Shown: piece after piece, positions 8,521-18,652 of the stretch | Numbering within the stretch: position 1 is the first letter of the stretch | Layout: the number at the start of each line of letters is the position of its first letter | Assembly: GCF_003640395.1 (NCBI RefSeq) | Contig: NZ_RBZQ01000008.1 | Coordinates: 1 to 64,000, forward strand | Direction: 5' to 3' | Origin: Stutzerimonas urumqiensis | GTDB taxonomy: Bacteria > Pseudomonadota > Gammaproteobacteria > Pseudomonadales > Pseudomonadaceae | DNA length: 64,000 nt | Notes under the pieces: model-generated | The model's database searches: none | What the model saw: the letters and a program-made list of their open reading frames with translations, nothing else | What the model was told of the DNA's origin: nothing | Position numbers and translations under genes: made by a program

Positions 8521-8949
8521 ATGCGCTTGTTGCTGACGCTACTGCCGCTCGTCCTGCTCGGCGGCTGTTCCCTGTGGATGCCACGGCATGACCCGGACCA
8601 GGCCTGGGTCACGCTGGCACCCGAAGCCGACACCCACTTGCACGCCCTCGAAGTCGACGACGCGGCGCTGGACGATCATCGCTTTTTCCAGGTCAGCCCG
8701 GGCAGCCACACCCTCGGCGTCCTCTATCGCTTCCAGGTGGCCCCCGAGAATGTCGGTGGCGCTGCGGGGCCGCTGGAGCGCGAATGCCTGCTCGTGGTCG
8801 AGTTCCCTGAGTTCAAGGCCGGCGACCGTTACCGTCTCGAAGCCGGCGGCCATGGCTTCCGCCCCTGGGCCAAGCTCTATGACCAGCACGACTTCCTGCT
8901 CGCCCGCGGCAGCGAACAGGGATGCGGCGACAATCTGGCGAGCCGCTGA
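8521..8949 (+). CDS. Small hypothetical lipoprotein (142 aa)
   Basis: The start at ATG 8521 gives an ideal lipoprotein signal: basic Arg2, hydrophobic residues 3-13 and lipobox LGGC with Cys16. The open frame extends upstream to 8404, but that would spoil the signal. The mature part contains PGSHTLGV and GDRYRLEAGG, which look like the beta-strand turns of PEGA-like or similar small sandwich domains in envelope lipoproteins. Two further cysteines (in RECLLV and QGCGD) may pair. It is divergent from the aminopeptidase-like lipoprotein gene, so the two may share a control region at 8368-8520. Function unknown. Confidence 0.75.
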   Translation: MRLLLTLLPLVLLGGCSLWMPRHDPDQAWVTLAPEADTHLHALEVDDAALDDHRFFQVSPGSHTLGVLYRFQVAPENVGGAAGPLERECLLVVEFPEFKAGDRYRLEAGGHGFRPWAKLYDQHDFLLARGSEQGCGDNLASR

Positions 8950-9077
8950 ACGCCGGCTGCGCCTGCCGGCGCTGCGCGGTGCCATCACCGGGTAAAAGCC
9001 CGAAACAACCTGCCGGTGGCAAAGCCGCAGCCGGGTCGGCAAGATGGCCTGCGTAAACAACCCATTGGGATAGCCGT

Positions 9078-9899
9078 ATGCAACGTGTTCTCAGCCTTTT
9101 CCTGGCCTTCAGCGTCGCCCTGACGTTGAGCCTCGACGTTCATGCCAAGCGCTTTGGCGGCGGCAAGAGCTTCGGTTCGGCACCGAGCCATCAGACGCGC
9201 CAGATCCAGCAACAGCGCAACGACGCCGTCGCCCCGACCGCTGCCCGTCAGCCCGCCACCAGCGGTGCATCACGCTGGCTCGGCCCTTTGGCCGGCATCG
9301 CGGCGGGCGGTCTGCTGGCCTCGATGTTCATGGGCGATGGCTTCGAGGGGCTGCAACTGCTCGACATCCTCCTCTTCGGCCTGATCGCCTTCCTGCTGTT
9401 CCGCTTCCTGGCGGCACGCAAGCGCCAGCAGCAGCCCGCCATGGCCGGGCATGCGCCCATGCACCGCGAGGCGCCCGCAGCGGCCCCTCTCTTCGGTGGC
9501 GTCGCACCGGCTCCGGTGATCAATGCCCCCGCGTGGTTCAACGAACAGCGTTTCATCGAGGCGGCTCGCGAACACTTCCTCTCGCTGCAGCAGCACTGGG
9601 ACGCGAACGAGATGGACAAGATCAGCGAGTTCGTCACGCCGCAGCTGCTGGAATTCCTCAAGAAGGAACGCGCCGAGCTGGGTGATGGCTACCAGTCGAC
9701 CTACATCGATGACCTGAGCATCCAGCTCGACGGCGTCGACGACAATGCCGAGAAGACGGTCGCGACCCTGACCTTCAGCGGCGTGGCCAAGACCTCCCGC
9801 TTCGATCAGGGTGAAGCCTTCAGCGAAAGCTGGCGGATGGAACGTGCCGCGGGCGAAAACCAGCCGTGGCTGGTCGCAGGCATCCGTCAGAACGCCTGA
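9078..9899 (+). CDS. Tim44-like domain membrane protein
   Basis: The 273-residue protein has a signal-like N-terminus (cleavage possible after VHA at 23), then a Gly/Ser/Gln-rich linker, two closely spaced hydrophobic helices (about 67-85 and 93-112), a charged linker and a C-terminal domain from about 150 on with the fold of mitochondrial Tim44. The segment FIEAAREHFLSLQQHWDANE is typical of the Tim44 family. Bacterial members are membrane associated and their role is not settled. The gene stands alone and is followed by a strong terminator at 9905-9935. Confidence 0.85.
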   Translation: MQRVLSLFLAFSVALTLSLDVHAKRFGGGKSFGSAPSHQTRQIQQQRNDAVAPTAARQPATSGASRWLGPLAGIAAGGLLASMFMGDGFEGLQLLDILLFGLIAFLLFRFLAARKRQQQPAMAGHAPMHREAPAAAPLFGGVAPAPVINAPAWFNEQRFIEAAREHFLSLQQHWDANEMDKISEFVTPQLLEFLKKERAELGDGYQSTYIDDLSIQLDGVDDNAEKTVATLTFSGVAKTSRFDQGEAFSESWRMERAAGENQPWLVAGIRQNA

Positions 9900-9904
9900 C
9901 CCCC

Positions 9905-9935
9905 AGCGCCCGGACGACCCGTCCGGGCGCTTCGG
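9905..9935 (+). terminator. Terminator after the Tim44-like gene
   Basis: A perfect 12-bp stem, AGCGCCCGGACG/CGTCCGGGCGCT, with a 3-base loop is followed by TCGGTT. The T tract is short, so it may also act simply as a 3' stabilising hairpin. Confidence 0.75.
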
Positions 9936-9944
9936 TTGAAAAAG

Positions 9945-9975
9945 GCTATCGCACCGATAGCTTGGCGCGACGCCA
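9945..9975 (+). promoter_or_regulatory. Two tandem small hairpins in the cfa upstream region
   Basis: GCTATCG-CAC-CGATAGC (9945-9961) is followed at once by TGGCG-CGA-CGCCA (9963-9975). Both have 3-base loops. They lie 49-79 bases before the cfa start, so they may be in its leader RNA or overlap its promoter. No known riboswitch pattern is recognised. Confidence 0.4.
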
Positions 9976-10023
9976 GATTGGTCTACCTTTTCTCCAGTTT
10001 CGTCCGGAGAGAGGAGACCTTGC

Positions 10024-11205
10024 ATGCTGGCCTCGTTGCTACCTGCACTGCGTGAACTGGCGCTACCGCTGCGCCTGAGACTCTGGGATGGCCGGGAAAT
10101 GGACCTCGGCCCCTCGCCCACCGTGACCCTGTCGCTCCGGGACCCCAATCTCATCACCGACCTGGCGCACCCCAGTCTCGACCTGCTCGGCTCGGCGTAC
10201 GTCGAAGGCCGCATCGATCTCGACGGGCCACCGCTGGACATCATCCAGATCGGCGATACCCTCGCCAGCCGTCTTGGCCAGGACGTCGAATCAACGCCGC
10301 AGCGCCTCCCCCATGACAAGGAAACCGACGCCCAGGCGATTTCCTATCACTACGACCTGTCCAACGATTTCTATCGCCTCTGGCTCGATCGCGACATGGT
10401 CTATTCCTGTGCGTATTTCGAGACAGGCCAGGAAGACCTCGAACAGGCCCAGCAGGCGAAATTGCGCCACCTGTGCCGCAAGCTGCGCCTCAAGCCCGGC
10501 GAGCGCCTGCTCGATGTCGGTTGCGGCTGGGGTGGCCTGGCGCGGTTCGCCGCACGCGAGTTCGGTGCAGAGGTGTTCGGCATCACGCTGAGCCAGGCGC
10601 AGCTGGCGCTCGCGCGGGAGCGCGCCGCGGCCGAAGGTTTGCAGGACCGCATCCGGTTCGAGCTGATGGACTACCGCGACCTGCCGCAGGATGAGCGCTT
10701 CGACAAGATCGTCAGCGTCGGCATGTTCGAACACGTCGGGCATGCCAACCTGACGCTGTATTGCCAGACGCTCGCCAACGCGGTGCGCCCCGGCGGCCTG
10801 GTGATGAACCACGGCATCACGGCCCGGCATGTCGACGGGCGCCCGGTCGGGCATGGTGCAGGTGAATTCATCGACCGCTACGTGTTCCCCCATGGCGAGC
10901 TGCCGCATCTGGTCAAGATCGGCAGCTGCATCAGCGAACACGGCTTGGAGATCGTCGACGTCGAGAGCTTGCGCCTGCACTACGCCCGTACCCTCTCGTT
11001 CTGGAGCGAGCGGCTCGAAGCGCAGCTGGACGCCGCACGCAGCCTGGTGCCGGAAAAGGCATTGCGCATCTGGCGCATCTACCTGGCGGGCTGTGCCTAC
11101 GGCTTCCGGCGCAACTGGATCAACCTGCACCAGATCCTCGCCAGCAAGCCGCTGCCCGATGGCTCGCACGAGCTGCCCTGGAGCCGTGCCGACCTGTATC
11201 GCTGA
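10024..11205 (+). CDS. cfa: Cyclopropane-fatty-acyl-phospholipid synthase
   Basis: This 393-residue enzyme methylates the double bond of unsaturated acyl chains in membrane phospholipids, using S-adenosylmethionine, to form cyclopropane rings. This typically occurs in stationary phase or under acid or solvent stress. The SAM-binding motif DVGCGWGG is at 164-171, preceded by the family segment AISYHYDLSNDFYRLWLD and followed by GITLSQAQ and SVGMFEHVGH. The first 90 or so residues form the N-terminal lipid-binding domain of the Cfa family. The length is close to E. coli Cfa. The start has a strong GAGAGGAG site. It stands alone; dctB begins 69 bases downstream. Confidence 0.9.
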   Translation: MLASLLPALRELALPLRLRLWDGREMDLGPSPTVTLSLRDPNLITDLAHPSLDLLGSAYVEGRIDLDGPPLDIIQIGDTLASRLGQDVESTPQRLPHDKETDAQAISYHYDLSNDFYRLWLDRDMVYSCAYFETGQEDLEQAQQAKLRHLCRKLRLKPGERLLDVGCGWGGLARFAAREFGAEVFGITLSQAQLALARERAAAEGLQDRIRFELMDYRDLPQDERFDKIVSVGMFEHVGHANLTLYCQTLANAVRPGGLVMNHGITARHVDGRPVGHGAGEFIDRYVFPHGELPHLVKIGSCISEHGLEIVDVESLRLHYARTLSFWSERLEAQLDAARSLVPEKALRIWRIYLAGCAYGFRRNWINLHQILASKPLPDGSHELPWSRADLYR

Positions 11206-11274
11206 GCGGACGGCACGCTTGCCGCCGGCCGAAGCCAGCGGTAGCGTGCGCGGATTCCCGCCGGCGAGTCCGCC

Positions 11275-13074
11275 ATGTCGTTACCGAACGTCCGCCTCCG
11301 CGTTGTCCTGATCAGCCTGGCGATTCTGCTCGGCCTACTGCTGAGCATGCTCTGGGCGGGCAAGGTCGCCGAGCGCCGCGCCTGGGCCGAGCGCAGCCAG
11401 GAGGCGCATGGCCAGCTGGAGCTGTATGGCCAGGCGATCAACACCCTGGTCGAGCGCTTCCAGTCGGTTCCGGCCCTGCTGGCGCTCGACAGCGACATCC
11501 GCACGCTGCTGCAGAATCCCGAGGATCGCCTGCTGCGCGAGCAGCTCAACCGACGCCTGGAACACCAGAACGAAGCCGCCGGCTCCGCCGTGCTCTACCT
11601 GCTCGACCGCGACGGCCAGACCATCGCGGCCAGCAACTGGAACGACTGGAGCAGCTTCGTCGGCAATAACTATGGCTTCAGGCCTTACTTTCGCGATGCC
11701 ATCGCCAACGGCTCCGGCCGCTATTTCGCGGTGGGCGTCACCACCGGTATCCCGGGCTATTTCCTCTCCCATGCGGTGCGCGACGACCACGGCGCCGTGA
11801 TCGGCGTCCTCGTCGTCAAGCTCGAGCTCGAAGCCCTGCAACGCGAATGGGTCGGCCAGCCGGGCGTGCTGCTGGTCGCCGATTCGCTGGACATCGTCAT
11901 CCTGGCCAACCGTCCCGCCTGGCGCTTTCGCTACCTGCACCCGCTCAGCGACGAAACCCGGGCGCGCCTGGTGGCCGCGCGGCGCTATGCCGAGCAGAGC
12001 CTGCAGCCGCTGATGGCCGAGCCGATCCAGCCATTCGACACAGAGGCGCCACGCTGGCGAGTCGACGGGCCTGACGGGCGGCGCAACTACCTCTGGCAGC
12101 GCCTCGAGCTACCGGAAGAGGGCTGGACGCTGCACCTGTTGCTCGAGCCGCAGATGATTTCGGAAAGCGTGCGCAGCTACCGCATGGCGGCGGCCGGCGT
12201 CTGGATGACGCTGGCCTTCCTGCTCCTGTTTCTGGCGCAGCGCCGCAAGACGCGCCGTCTCGAACAGCGCAGCCGCAGCGAACTGGAACACCTGGTACAG
12301 GCCCGCACGCAGGAACTGCGGCAGGCGCAGGAAGGCCTGGTGCATGCCGCCCGCATGGCCGCGCTCGGACAGATGTCGGCGGCCCTCGCCCATGAGATCA
12401 ACCAGCCCCTGACGGCGCTGCGCATGCAGCTTGGCAGCCTGCGCCTGCTGCTCGACAGCGATCGTCCCGGCGAGGTCCGCGAAGGGCTGGGCCGGGTCGA
12501 GGGGCTGATCGAACGCATGGCCGGCCTGACCGGCCACCTCAAGACCTTCGCCCGCAAGAGCCCGGCGGGCCTCGCCGAACGGCTGCGCCTGAACGACGTG
12601 CTCGAACAGGCCCTGCAACTGCTGGCCCCGCGCATTCGCGCCGAGCAGGTTCAGGTCGATCGCCGCGATTGCACCGACGCCTGGGTCGCCGGCGATGCCA
12701 TTCGGCTGGAGCAGGTGCTGATCAACCTGCTGCACAACGCGCTCGACGCGATGGCCGACAACACCGAGCGCCGGCTCGATCTGGCCTGTGGGCGCGAGGG
12801 CGAGCGCTGGGTGCTGCGCATCGCCGACAACGGCGGAGGCATCGCCGAGGCGGATCTGGCCCACGTCTTCGAGCCCTTCTTCACCACCAAGCCGGTCGGA
12901 CAGGGCCTCGGCTTGGGGCTGGCCGTTTCCTATGGCATCGTGCGCGACCTCGGCGGCGAGCTGGAAGCGGGCAACCACGCGGATGGCGCGGTCTTCACCC
13001 TGCGCCTGCCGGCCGTGGACGACGCACGCAGCACCGGCCGGCCGGGCCCTCTCGTCACGGAGCAGCAGACATGA
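11275..13074 (+). CDS. dctB: DctB-type sensor histidine kinase
   Basis: The 599-residue membrane kinase has a first transmembrane helix at about 8-28, a large periplasmic double-PDC sensor (GNNYGFRPYFRDAIANGSGR is the DctB ligand-domain signature) and a second helix at about 303-322. Then come a coiled linker, HisKA with the phospho-acceptor His373 in LAHEINQPLTALR, and HATPase_c with NALDA, DNGGG and the G2 loop GLGLGLAVS. DctB family kinases sense C4-dicarboxylates and phosphorylate the sigma-54 activator DctD. Its stop overlaps the dctD start as ATGA. Because the neighbours encode a TAXI-TRAP system rather than DctPQM or DctA, the true ligand may be another organic acid. Confidence 0.88.
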   Translation: MSLPNVRLRVVLISLAILLGLLLSMLWAGKVAERRAWAERSQEAHGQLELYGQAINTLVERFQSVPALLALDSDIRTLLQNPEDRLLREQLNRRLEHQNEAAGSAVLYLLDRDGQTIAASNWNDWSSFVGNNYGFRPYFRDAIANGSGRYFAVGVTTGIPGYFLSHAVRDDHGAVIGVLVVKLELEALQREWVGQPGVLLVADSLDIVILANRPAWRFRYLHPLSDETRARLVAARRYAEQSLQPLMAEPIQPFDTEAPRWRVDGPDGRRNYLWQRLELPEEGWTLHLLLEPQMISESVRSYRMAAAGVWMTLAFLLLFLAQRRKTRRLEQRSRSELEHLVQARTQELRQAQEGLVHAARMAALGQMSAALAHEINQPLTALRMQLGSLRLLLDSDRPGEVREGLGRVEGLIERMAGLTGHLKTFARKSPAGLAERLRLNDVLEQALQLLAPRIRAEQVQVDRRDCTDAWVAGDAIRLEQVLINLLHNALDAMADNTERRLDLACGREGERWVLRIADNGGGIAEADLAHVFEPFFTTKPVGQGLGLGLAVSYGIVRDLGGELEAGNHADGAVFTLRLPAVDDARSTGRPGPLVTEQQT

Positions 13075-14414
13075 ACGGACAGGTGATCTTCATCGATGAC
13101 GAAGCGGCCATCCGTCAGGCCGTGCAGCAATGGCTCGAGCTGTCGGGCTTTTCCGTGCGCACCTGCGACAGCGCCCAGCAGGCGCTAAATCTCATCGATC
13201 GCCACTTCGCCGGCGTGGTCATCAGCGACGTGCGCATGCCCGGCATCGATGGTCTGTCGTTGCTGGAGCAACTGGTGGCGCTGGATGCCGAGCTGCCGGT
13301 GATCATGGTTACCGGTCACGGAGACGTGCCGATGGCGGTGCAGGCCCTGCGCCAGGGCGCCTATGACTTCATCGAAAAGCCCTTCACTCCCGAGCGCCTG
13401 CTCGACAGCGTGCGACGCGCCCAGGACAAGCGCCGCCTGGTCTGCGAAAACCGGCAGCTGCGCGAACAGTTCCAGCGCAAGGACCGCATCGAATCCCAGT
13501 TGCTGGGCGTTTCCCGGGCCATGGAAACCCTGCGCCGGCAGGTGCTCGAACTCGCCGGCACCAGCGTCAACGTGCTGCTGCGCGGCGAGACCGGCAGTGG
13601 CAAGGAACGCGTGGCGCGCTGCCTGCACGACTTCAGCCGGCGTGCCGCCAAGCCCTTCGTGGCGCTCAATTGCGCGGCCATCCCGGAGACCATCTTCGAG
13701 AGCGAGCTGTTCGGCCACGAGAGCGGTGCCTTCACCGGCGCGCAGGGCAAGCGCATCGGGCGCATCGAGCACGCCGACGGCGGCACGCTGTTCCTCGACG
13801 AGGTGGAAAGCCTGCCGCTCGCCCAGCAGGCCAAGCTGCTGCGCGTGCTGCAGGAGCGGACGTTCGAGCGACTCGGCTCCAACCGCAGCATCCAGGTCGA
13901 CCTGCGGGTGATCAGCGCCGCCAAGCCGGACTTGCTCGACGAAGCCCGCGCCGGGCGTTTTCGCGAGGACCTCGTGTACCGGCTGAATCTCGCCGAGCTG
14001 CATATCCCGCCGTTGCGCGAGCGGCGCGAGGACATCCCGGTGCTGTTCGAGCATTTCGCCGCCCAGGCGGCCGAGCGCCATGGCCGCGAGGCACCTGCCC
14101 TCGCGCCCGCCGAGCTGGCCCATCTGCTCGGCCACGACTGGCCGGGCAACGTGCGCGAGCTGATCAACGCCGCCGAACGCCATGCCCTGGGCCTGTCGGG
14201 CCATTCATCGCCGCCCGCCAGCGATCAATCCCTCGCCGCGCAGCTCGAAGCCTTCGAGGCGCAGTGCCTGCACAAGGCGCTGCAACAGTGCCGCGGCAAC
14301 ATCGGCGAGGTGATGGCGCTGCTGCAACTGCCCCGCCGCACCCTGAACGAGAAGATGCAGCGCCACGGCATCTCGCGGCAGGACTACCTTCCCGCGGGCG
14401 CCGAAGACGACTGA
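13071..14414 (+). CDS. dctD: DctD-type sigma-54-dependent response regulator
   Basis: The start at ATG 13071 overlaps the dctB stop; the frame is open far upstream only as a shadow of dctB. The 447-residue protein has a receiver domain (acidic pair Asp9/Asp10, phospho-acceptor Asp53 in VVISDVRMPG, TGHGD and the Lys of EKPF). It then has an AAA+ domain with Walker A GETGSGKE at 172-179 and the sigma-54 contact loop GAFTGA. A short C-terminal Fis-type helix-turn-helix (GNIGEVMALLQLPRRTLNEK) follows. It should activate the -24/-12 promoter at 14517, just downstream, from the repeats at 14429 and 14461, and so control the TAXI transporter genes. Confidence 0.92.
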   Translation: MNGQVIFIDDEAAIRQAVQQWLELSGFSVRTCDSAQQALNLIDRHFAGVVISDVRMPGIDGLSLLEQLVALDAELPVIMVTGHGDVPMAVQALRQGAYDFIEKPFTPERLLDSVRRAQDKRRLVCENRQLREQFQRKDRIESQLLGVSRAMETLRRQVLELAGTSVNVLLRGETGSGKERVARCLHDFSRRAAKPFVALNCAAIPETIFESELFGHESGAFTGAQGKRIGRIEHADGGTLFLDEVESLPLAQQAKLLRVLQERTFERLGSNRSIQVDLRVISAAKPDLLDEARAGRFREDLVYRLNLAELHIPPLRERREDIPVLFEHFAAQAAERHGREAPALAPAELAHLLGHDWPGNVRELINAAERHALGLSGHSSPPASDQSLAAQLEAFEAQCLHKALQQCRGNIGEVMALLQLPRRTLNEKMQRHGISRQDYLPAGAEDD

Positions 14415-14428
14415 CGGGTCCCGGCCTC

Positions 14429-14479
14429 GGCAGTTTTCCGCCTATCGATTCCTGTCCATCGGCAATTTTCCGCTTATCG
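14429..14479 (+). promoter_or_regulatory. Tandem 19-bp direct repeats, likely DctD binding sites
   Basis: GGCAGTTTTCCGCCTATCG (14429-14447) and GGCAATTTTCCGCTTATCG (14461-14479) match at 17 of 19 positions. They are 32 bp apart, about three helical turns, so they face the same side of the DNA. They lie between dctD and the sigma-54 promoter, where activator sites are expected. Confidence 0.7.
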
Positions 14480-14516
14480 GACGGCCTGAACCCGCAGGCC
14501 AGAGCCATCCAAATGA

Positions 14517-14533
14517 TGGCACGGCATGTGCTA
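14517..14533 (+). promoter_or_regulatory. Sigma-54 (-24/-12) promoter of the TAXI-TRAP operon
   Basis: TGGCACGGCATGTGCT has the invariant GG and GC with exactly 10 bases between them. Its -24 half TGGCACG is perfect; the -12 half is GTGCT where the consensus is TTGCW. It is 113 bases before the binding-protein gene and just after a DctD gene. Confidence 0.8.
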
Positions 14534-14645
14534 TAGCTTAGGCGTGCCGCCCAGCGGCCAACGGCTGCGCCCCGTGCGCACCAGCGCCGGCTCCGCCAGC
14601 GCCGGGCTCCGGCCCAACGACCAATAACAATGACGGAGAAGCTCC

Positions 14646-15599
14646 ATGAGACTGTCCAAGCGCGTCACCCTGTTTGCCGCCGCCGCGGCATTCACTGCCA
14701 GCACGGCTGCGATCGCAGCGCCCACGTTCATCAACATCCTCACCGGCGGCACCAGCGGGGTTTACTACCCGATCGGTGTGGGCCTGTCGCAGCTGTACAA
14801 CGAGATCGACGGCGCCAAGACCTCGGTGCAGGCCACCAAGGCCTCGGTCGAGAACCTGACCCTGCTGCAAGCCGGTCGCGGCGAGCTGGCCCTGGCCCTC
14901 GGCGACTCGGTGGCCGATGCCTGGAACGGCGTCGAAGACGCCGGCTTCAAGGCCCCGCTCAAGCGTCTGCGCGCGATCGCCGTGGCGTACCCCAACTACA
15001 TCCAGATCGTCGCCAGCGAAGAGTCGGGCATCGAGACCCTGGAAGACCTCAAGGGCAAGCGCATCTCCGTCGGCGCGCCCAAGTCGGGCACCGAACTCAA
15101 CGCCCGCGCGATCCTCAAGGCCGCCGGCATGAGCTACGACGACATGGACCGGGTGGAATTTTTGCCCTACGCCGAGTCGGTCGAGCTGATCAAGAACCGC
15201 CAGCTCGACGCCACCCTGCAGTCCTCGGGCCTGGGCATGGCCGCGATCCGCGACCTGGCCTCGACCATGCCGGTGAACTTCGTCGCCATCCCGGCCGAAG
15301 TCGTCGAGAAGATCGGCAGCCCGGCCTACCAGCCTGGCGTCATCCCGGCCGGTACCTATGACGGCCAGGAGAAGGACGTGCCCACGGTCGCGATCAACAA
15401 CATCCTGGTCAGCCATGAAAAGGTGCCGGAAGAGATCGCCTACCAGATGACCAAGCTGATGTTCGAAAACCTCGACAGCCTGGCCAACGCCCACTCGGCA
15501 GCCAAGTCGATCAACCTCGACACGGCGGCCAAGAACCTGCCGATCCCGCTGCACCCCGGCGCCGAGCGCTACTACAAAGAAGTCGGCGCGCTCAAGTAA
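14646..15599 (+). CDS. TAXI-family TRAP transporter solute-binding protein
   Basis: The 317-residue exported protein has a Sec signal (cut near residue 24, AIAA). The segment INILTGGTSGVYYPIG right after it, and ATKASVENLTLLQAGRGELAL, are typical of TAXI (TRAP-associated extracytoplasmic immunogenic) receptors. It captures an organic acid in the periplasm and hands it to the fused permease encoded next. Binding proteins of this family are reported for glutamate, 2-oxoglutarate and other carboxylates; the ligand cannot be read here. The DctB/DctD pair and a sigma-54 promoter lie directly upstream. A hairpin after the stop may hold its message level above that of the permease. Confidence 0.92.
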   Translation: MRLSKRVTLFAAAAAFTASTAAIAAPTFINILTGGTSGVYYPIGVGLSQLYNEIDGAKTSVQATKASVENLTLLQAGRGELALALGDSVADAWNGVEDAGFKAPLKRLRAIAVAYPNYIQIVASEESGIETLEDLKGKRISVGAPKSGTELNARAILKAAGMSYDDMDRVEFLPYAESVELIKNRQLDATLQSSGLGMAAIRDLASTMPVNFVAIPAEVVEKIGSPAYQPGVIPAGTYDGQEKDVPTVAINNILVSHEKVPEEIAYQMTKLMFENLDSLANAHSAAKSINLDTAAKNLPIPLHPGAERYYKEVGALK

Positions 15600-15607
15600 G
15601 CGCCCCG

Positions 15608-15630
15608 CGGGAGCGGGCTCACCGCTCCCG
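15608..15630 (+). promoter_or_regulatory. Stem-loop between binding protein and permease genes
   Basis: A perfect 9-bp stem CGGGAGCGG/CCGCTCCCG has a 5-base loop and no T tract. Such intercistronic hairpins often protect the upstream message and give more binding protein than permease. This role is inferred. Confidence 0.55.
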
Positions 15631-15710
15631 CCACCGGTTCGCGGCCAGGTCCTCTGGTCGACGCGAACACCCCTAATCCGCGAGATCACCCTTGCAGTGA
15701 GAGTATTCCC

Positions 15711-17734
<2,024 letters not shown>

Positions 17735-17735
<1 letters not shown>

Positions 17736-18163
17736 TGCTCGGTCTGTGCCTGGGGTTGGCGGGGGTGGTGTGGGCCGAGGTGCCCACACCCACCTTCACG
17801 CTGGCCTGGAAACACACCATCGAGAAGATTCGCTGGGAAGAGGATTACCGCGTCGCGCCGGAGGGTTTGCTACTCCAGGGCGCGCGGGTCAAGGGTTCAG
17901 GCGCCGGCATGGAAATTCCCGCCGACGCCGAACTGCGCGAGGGCGCCTGGCACTACAAGCGCCAGCTCCCGCCCCTGCAACCCCTGCGCGTCGGGCGAAC
18001 GCCCGAAGCCGGGGATTACCAACTGTGCTTCGATCAACGTTGCCACCCGATGAGCGAATGGCTCGGCCCGCCAAAAGCGAGCCAGCCGGCGCTCGAACTG
18101 TGGAGCTGCACCGTCTCGACGGCCGCCAGCCCCACCTCTTCGTCCTACCCGGTCGAGGATTGA
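17735..18163 (+). CDS. DUF1850 protein of the TAXI-TRAP operon
   Basis: This 142-residue protein begins at an ATG that overlaps the permease stop by one base. It has a signal-like N-terminus (hydrophobic 2-14). The segment LAWKHTIEKIRWEEDYRV is characteristic of DUF1850, a small family that almost always sits beside TAXI-type TRAP permeases. Two cysteines (LCFDQRC) lie in the second half. The role is unknown; the link to the transporter suggests an accessory or maturation function in the periplasm. The last 20 or so residues are low-complexity Ser/Thr and probably disordered. Confidence 0.82.
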
Positions 18164-18191
18164 AACCAGCGGCCGGCCACGCCGGCCCGCG

Positions 18192-18207
18192 GGTTCCACG
18201 TGGAACC
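18192..18207. promoter_or_regulatory. parS: parS-like ParB-binding palindrome
   Basis: GGTTCCACGTGGAACC is a perfect 16-bp palindrome with the TTCCACGTGGAA core of pseudomonad parS sites. It sits in the short gap between two converging genes about 31 kb left of dnaA. ParB from 40192-41064 should bind and spread from it. Confidence 0.8.
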
Positions 18208-18209
18208 GC

Positions 18210-18563
18210 TCACCTCGCCTGCCACTGTCCCTTGCTGGCCCCTTCGCAGGCAGGCTTCAGAAAGCGCGCATCCGTCGCCACGCCGTAGTAGTGGATGTCC
18301 TGCCGATAGGGCATGTTCGACACCTGGGCGTTCTGGCAGACCCCGAACGCACCCGCCGGGCAGCGCTCGACGAACTCGACTTCCACCGTTTGGCCAGGCA
18401 ACGACGGCTTGCAGAAGCCGGTGCGAAACATCGCATCGGGAATGGTGCGGTTCTCCTGGCAGACGGTGACCTCCACCCGCTCGGATCGCGAATGCACGAC
18501 ACAGGCCTGCCCCAGCGCATCGCCGGCCAGGCACGATAGAAGCAACAACCCCAGGCAGCGCAT
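18210..18563 (-). CDS. Exported cysteine-rich small protein
   Basis: The 117-residue product has a clear signal peptide (hydrophobic 4-12, likely cut ALG/QA after residue 19) and a strong AGGAGG site before ATG 18563. The mature part has six cysteines, enough for three disulfides, and no membrane helix, so it should be periplasmic or secreted. I recognise no family. It converges on the DUF1850 gene with the parS palindrome between them, and is divergent from the COG0523 GTPase gene. Confidence 0.75.
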   Translation of the reverse strand: MRCLGLLLLSCLAGDALGQACVVHSRSERVEVTVCQENRTIPDAMFRTGFCKPSLPGQTVEVEFVERCPAGAFGVCQNAQVSNMPYRQDIHYYGVATDARFLKPACEGASKGQWQAR

Positions 18564-18652
18564 CGGCGATCCTCCTCGAAGGCGCGCGACTCTAGCATGC
18601 CGATCGGGCCCGCTGCTTTACGGCGGTCGCGAAGCGGCGCACCATCCGGCGC

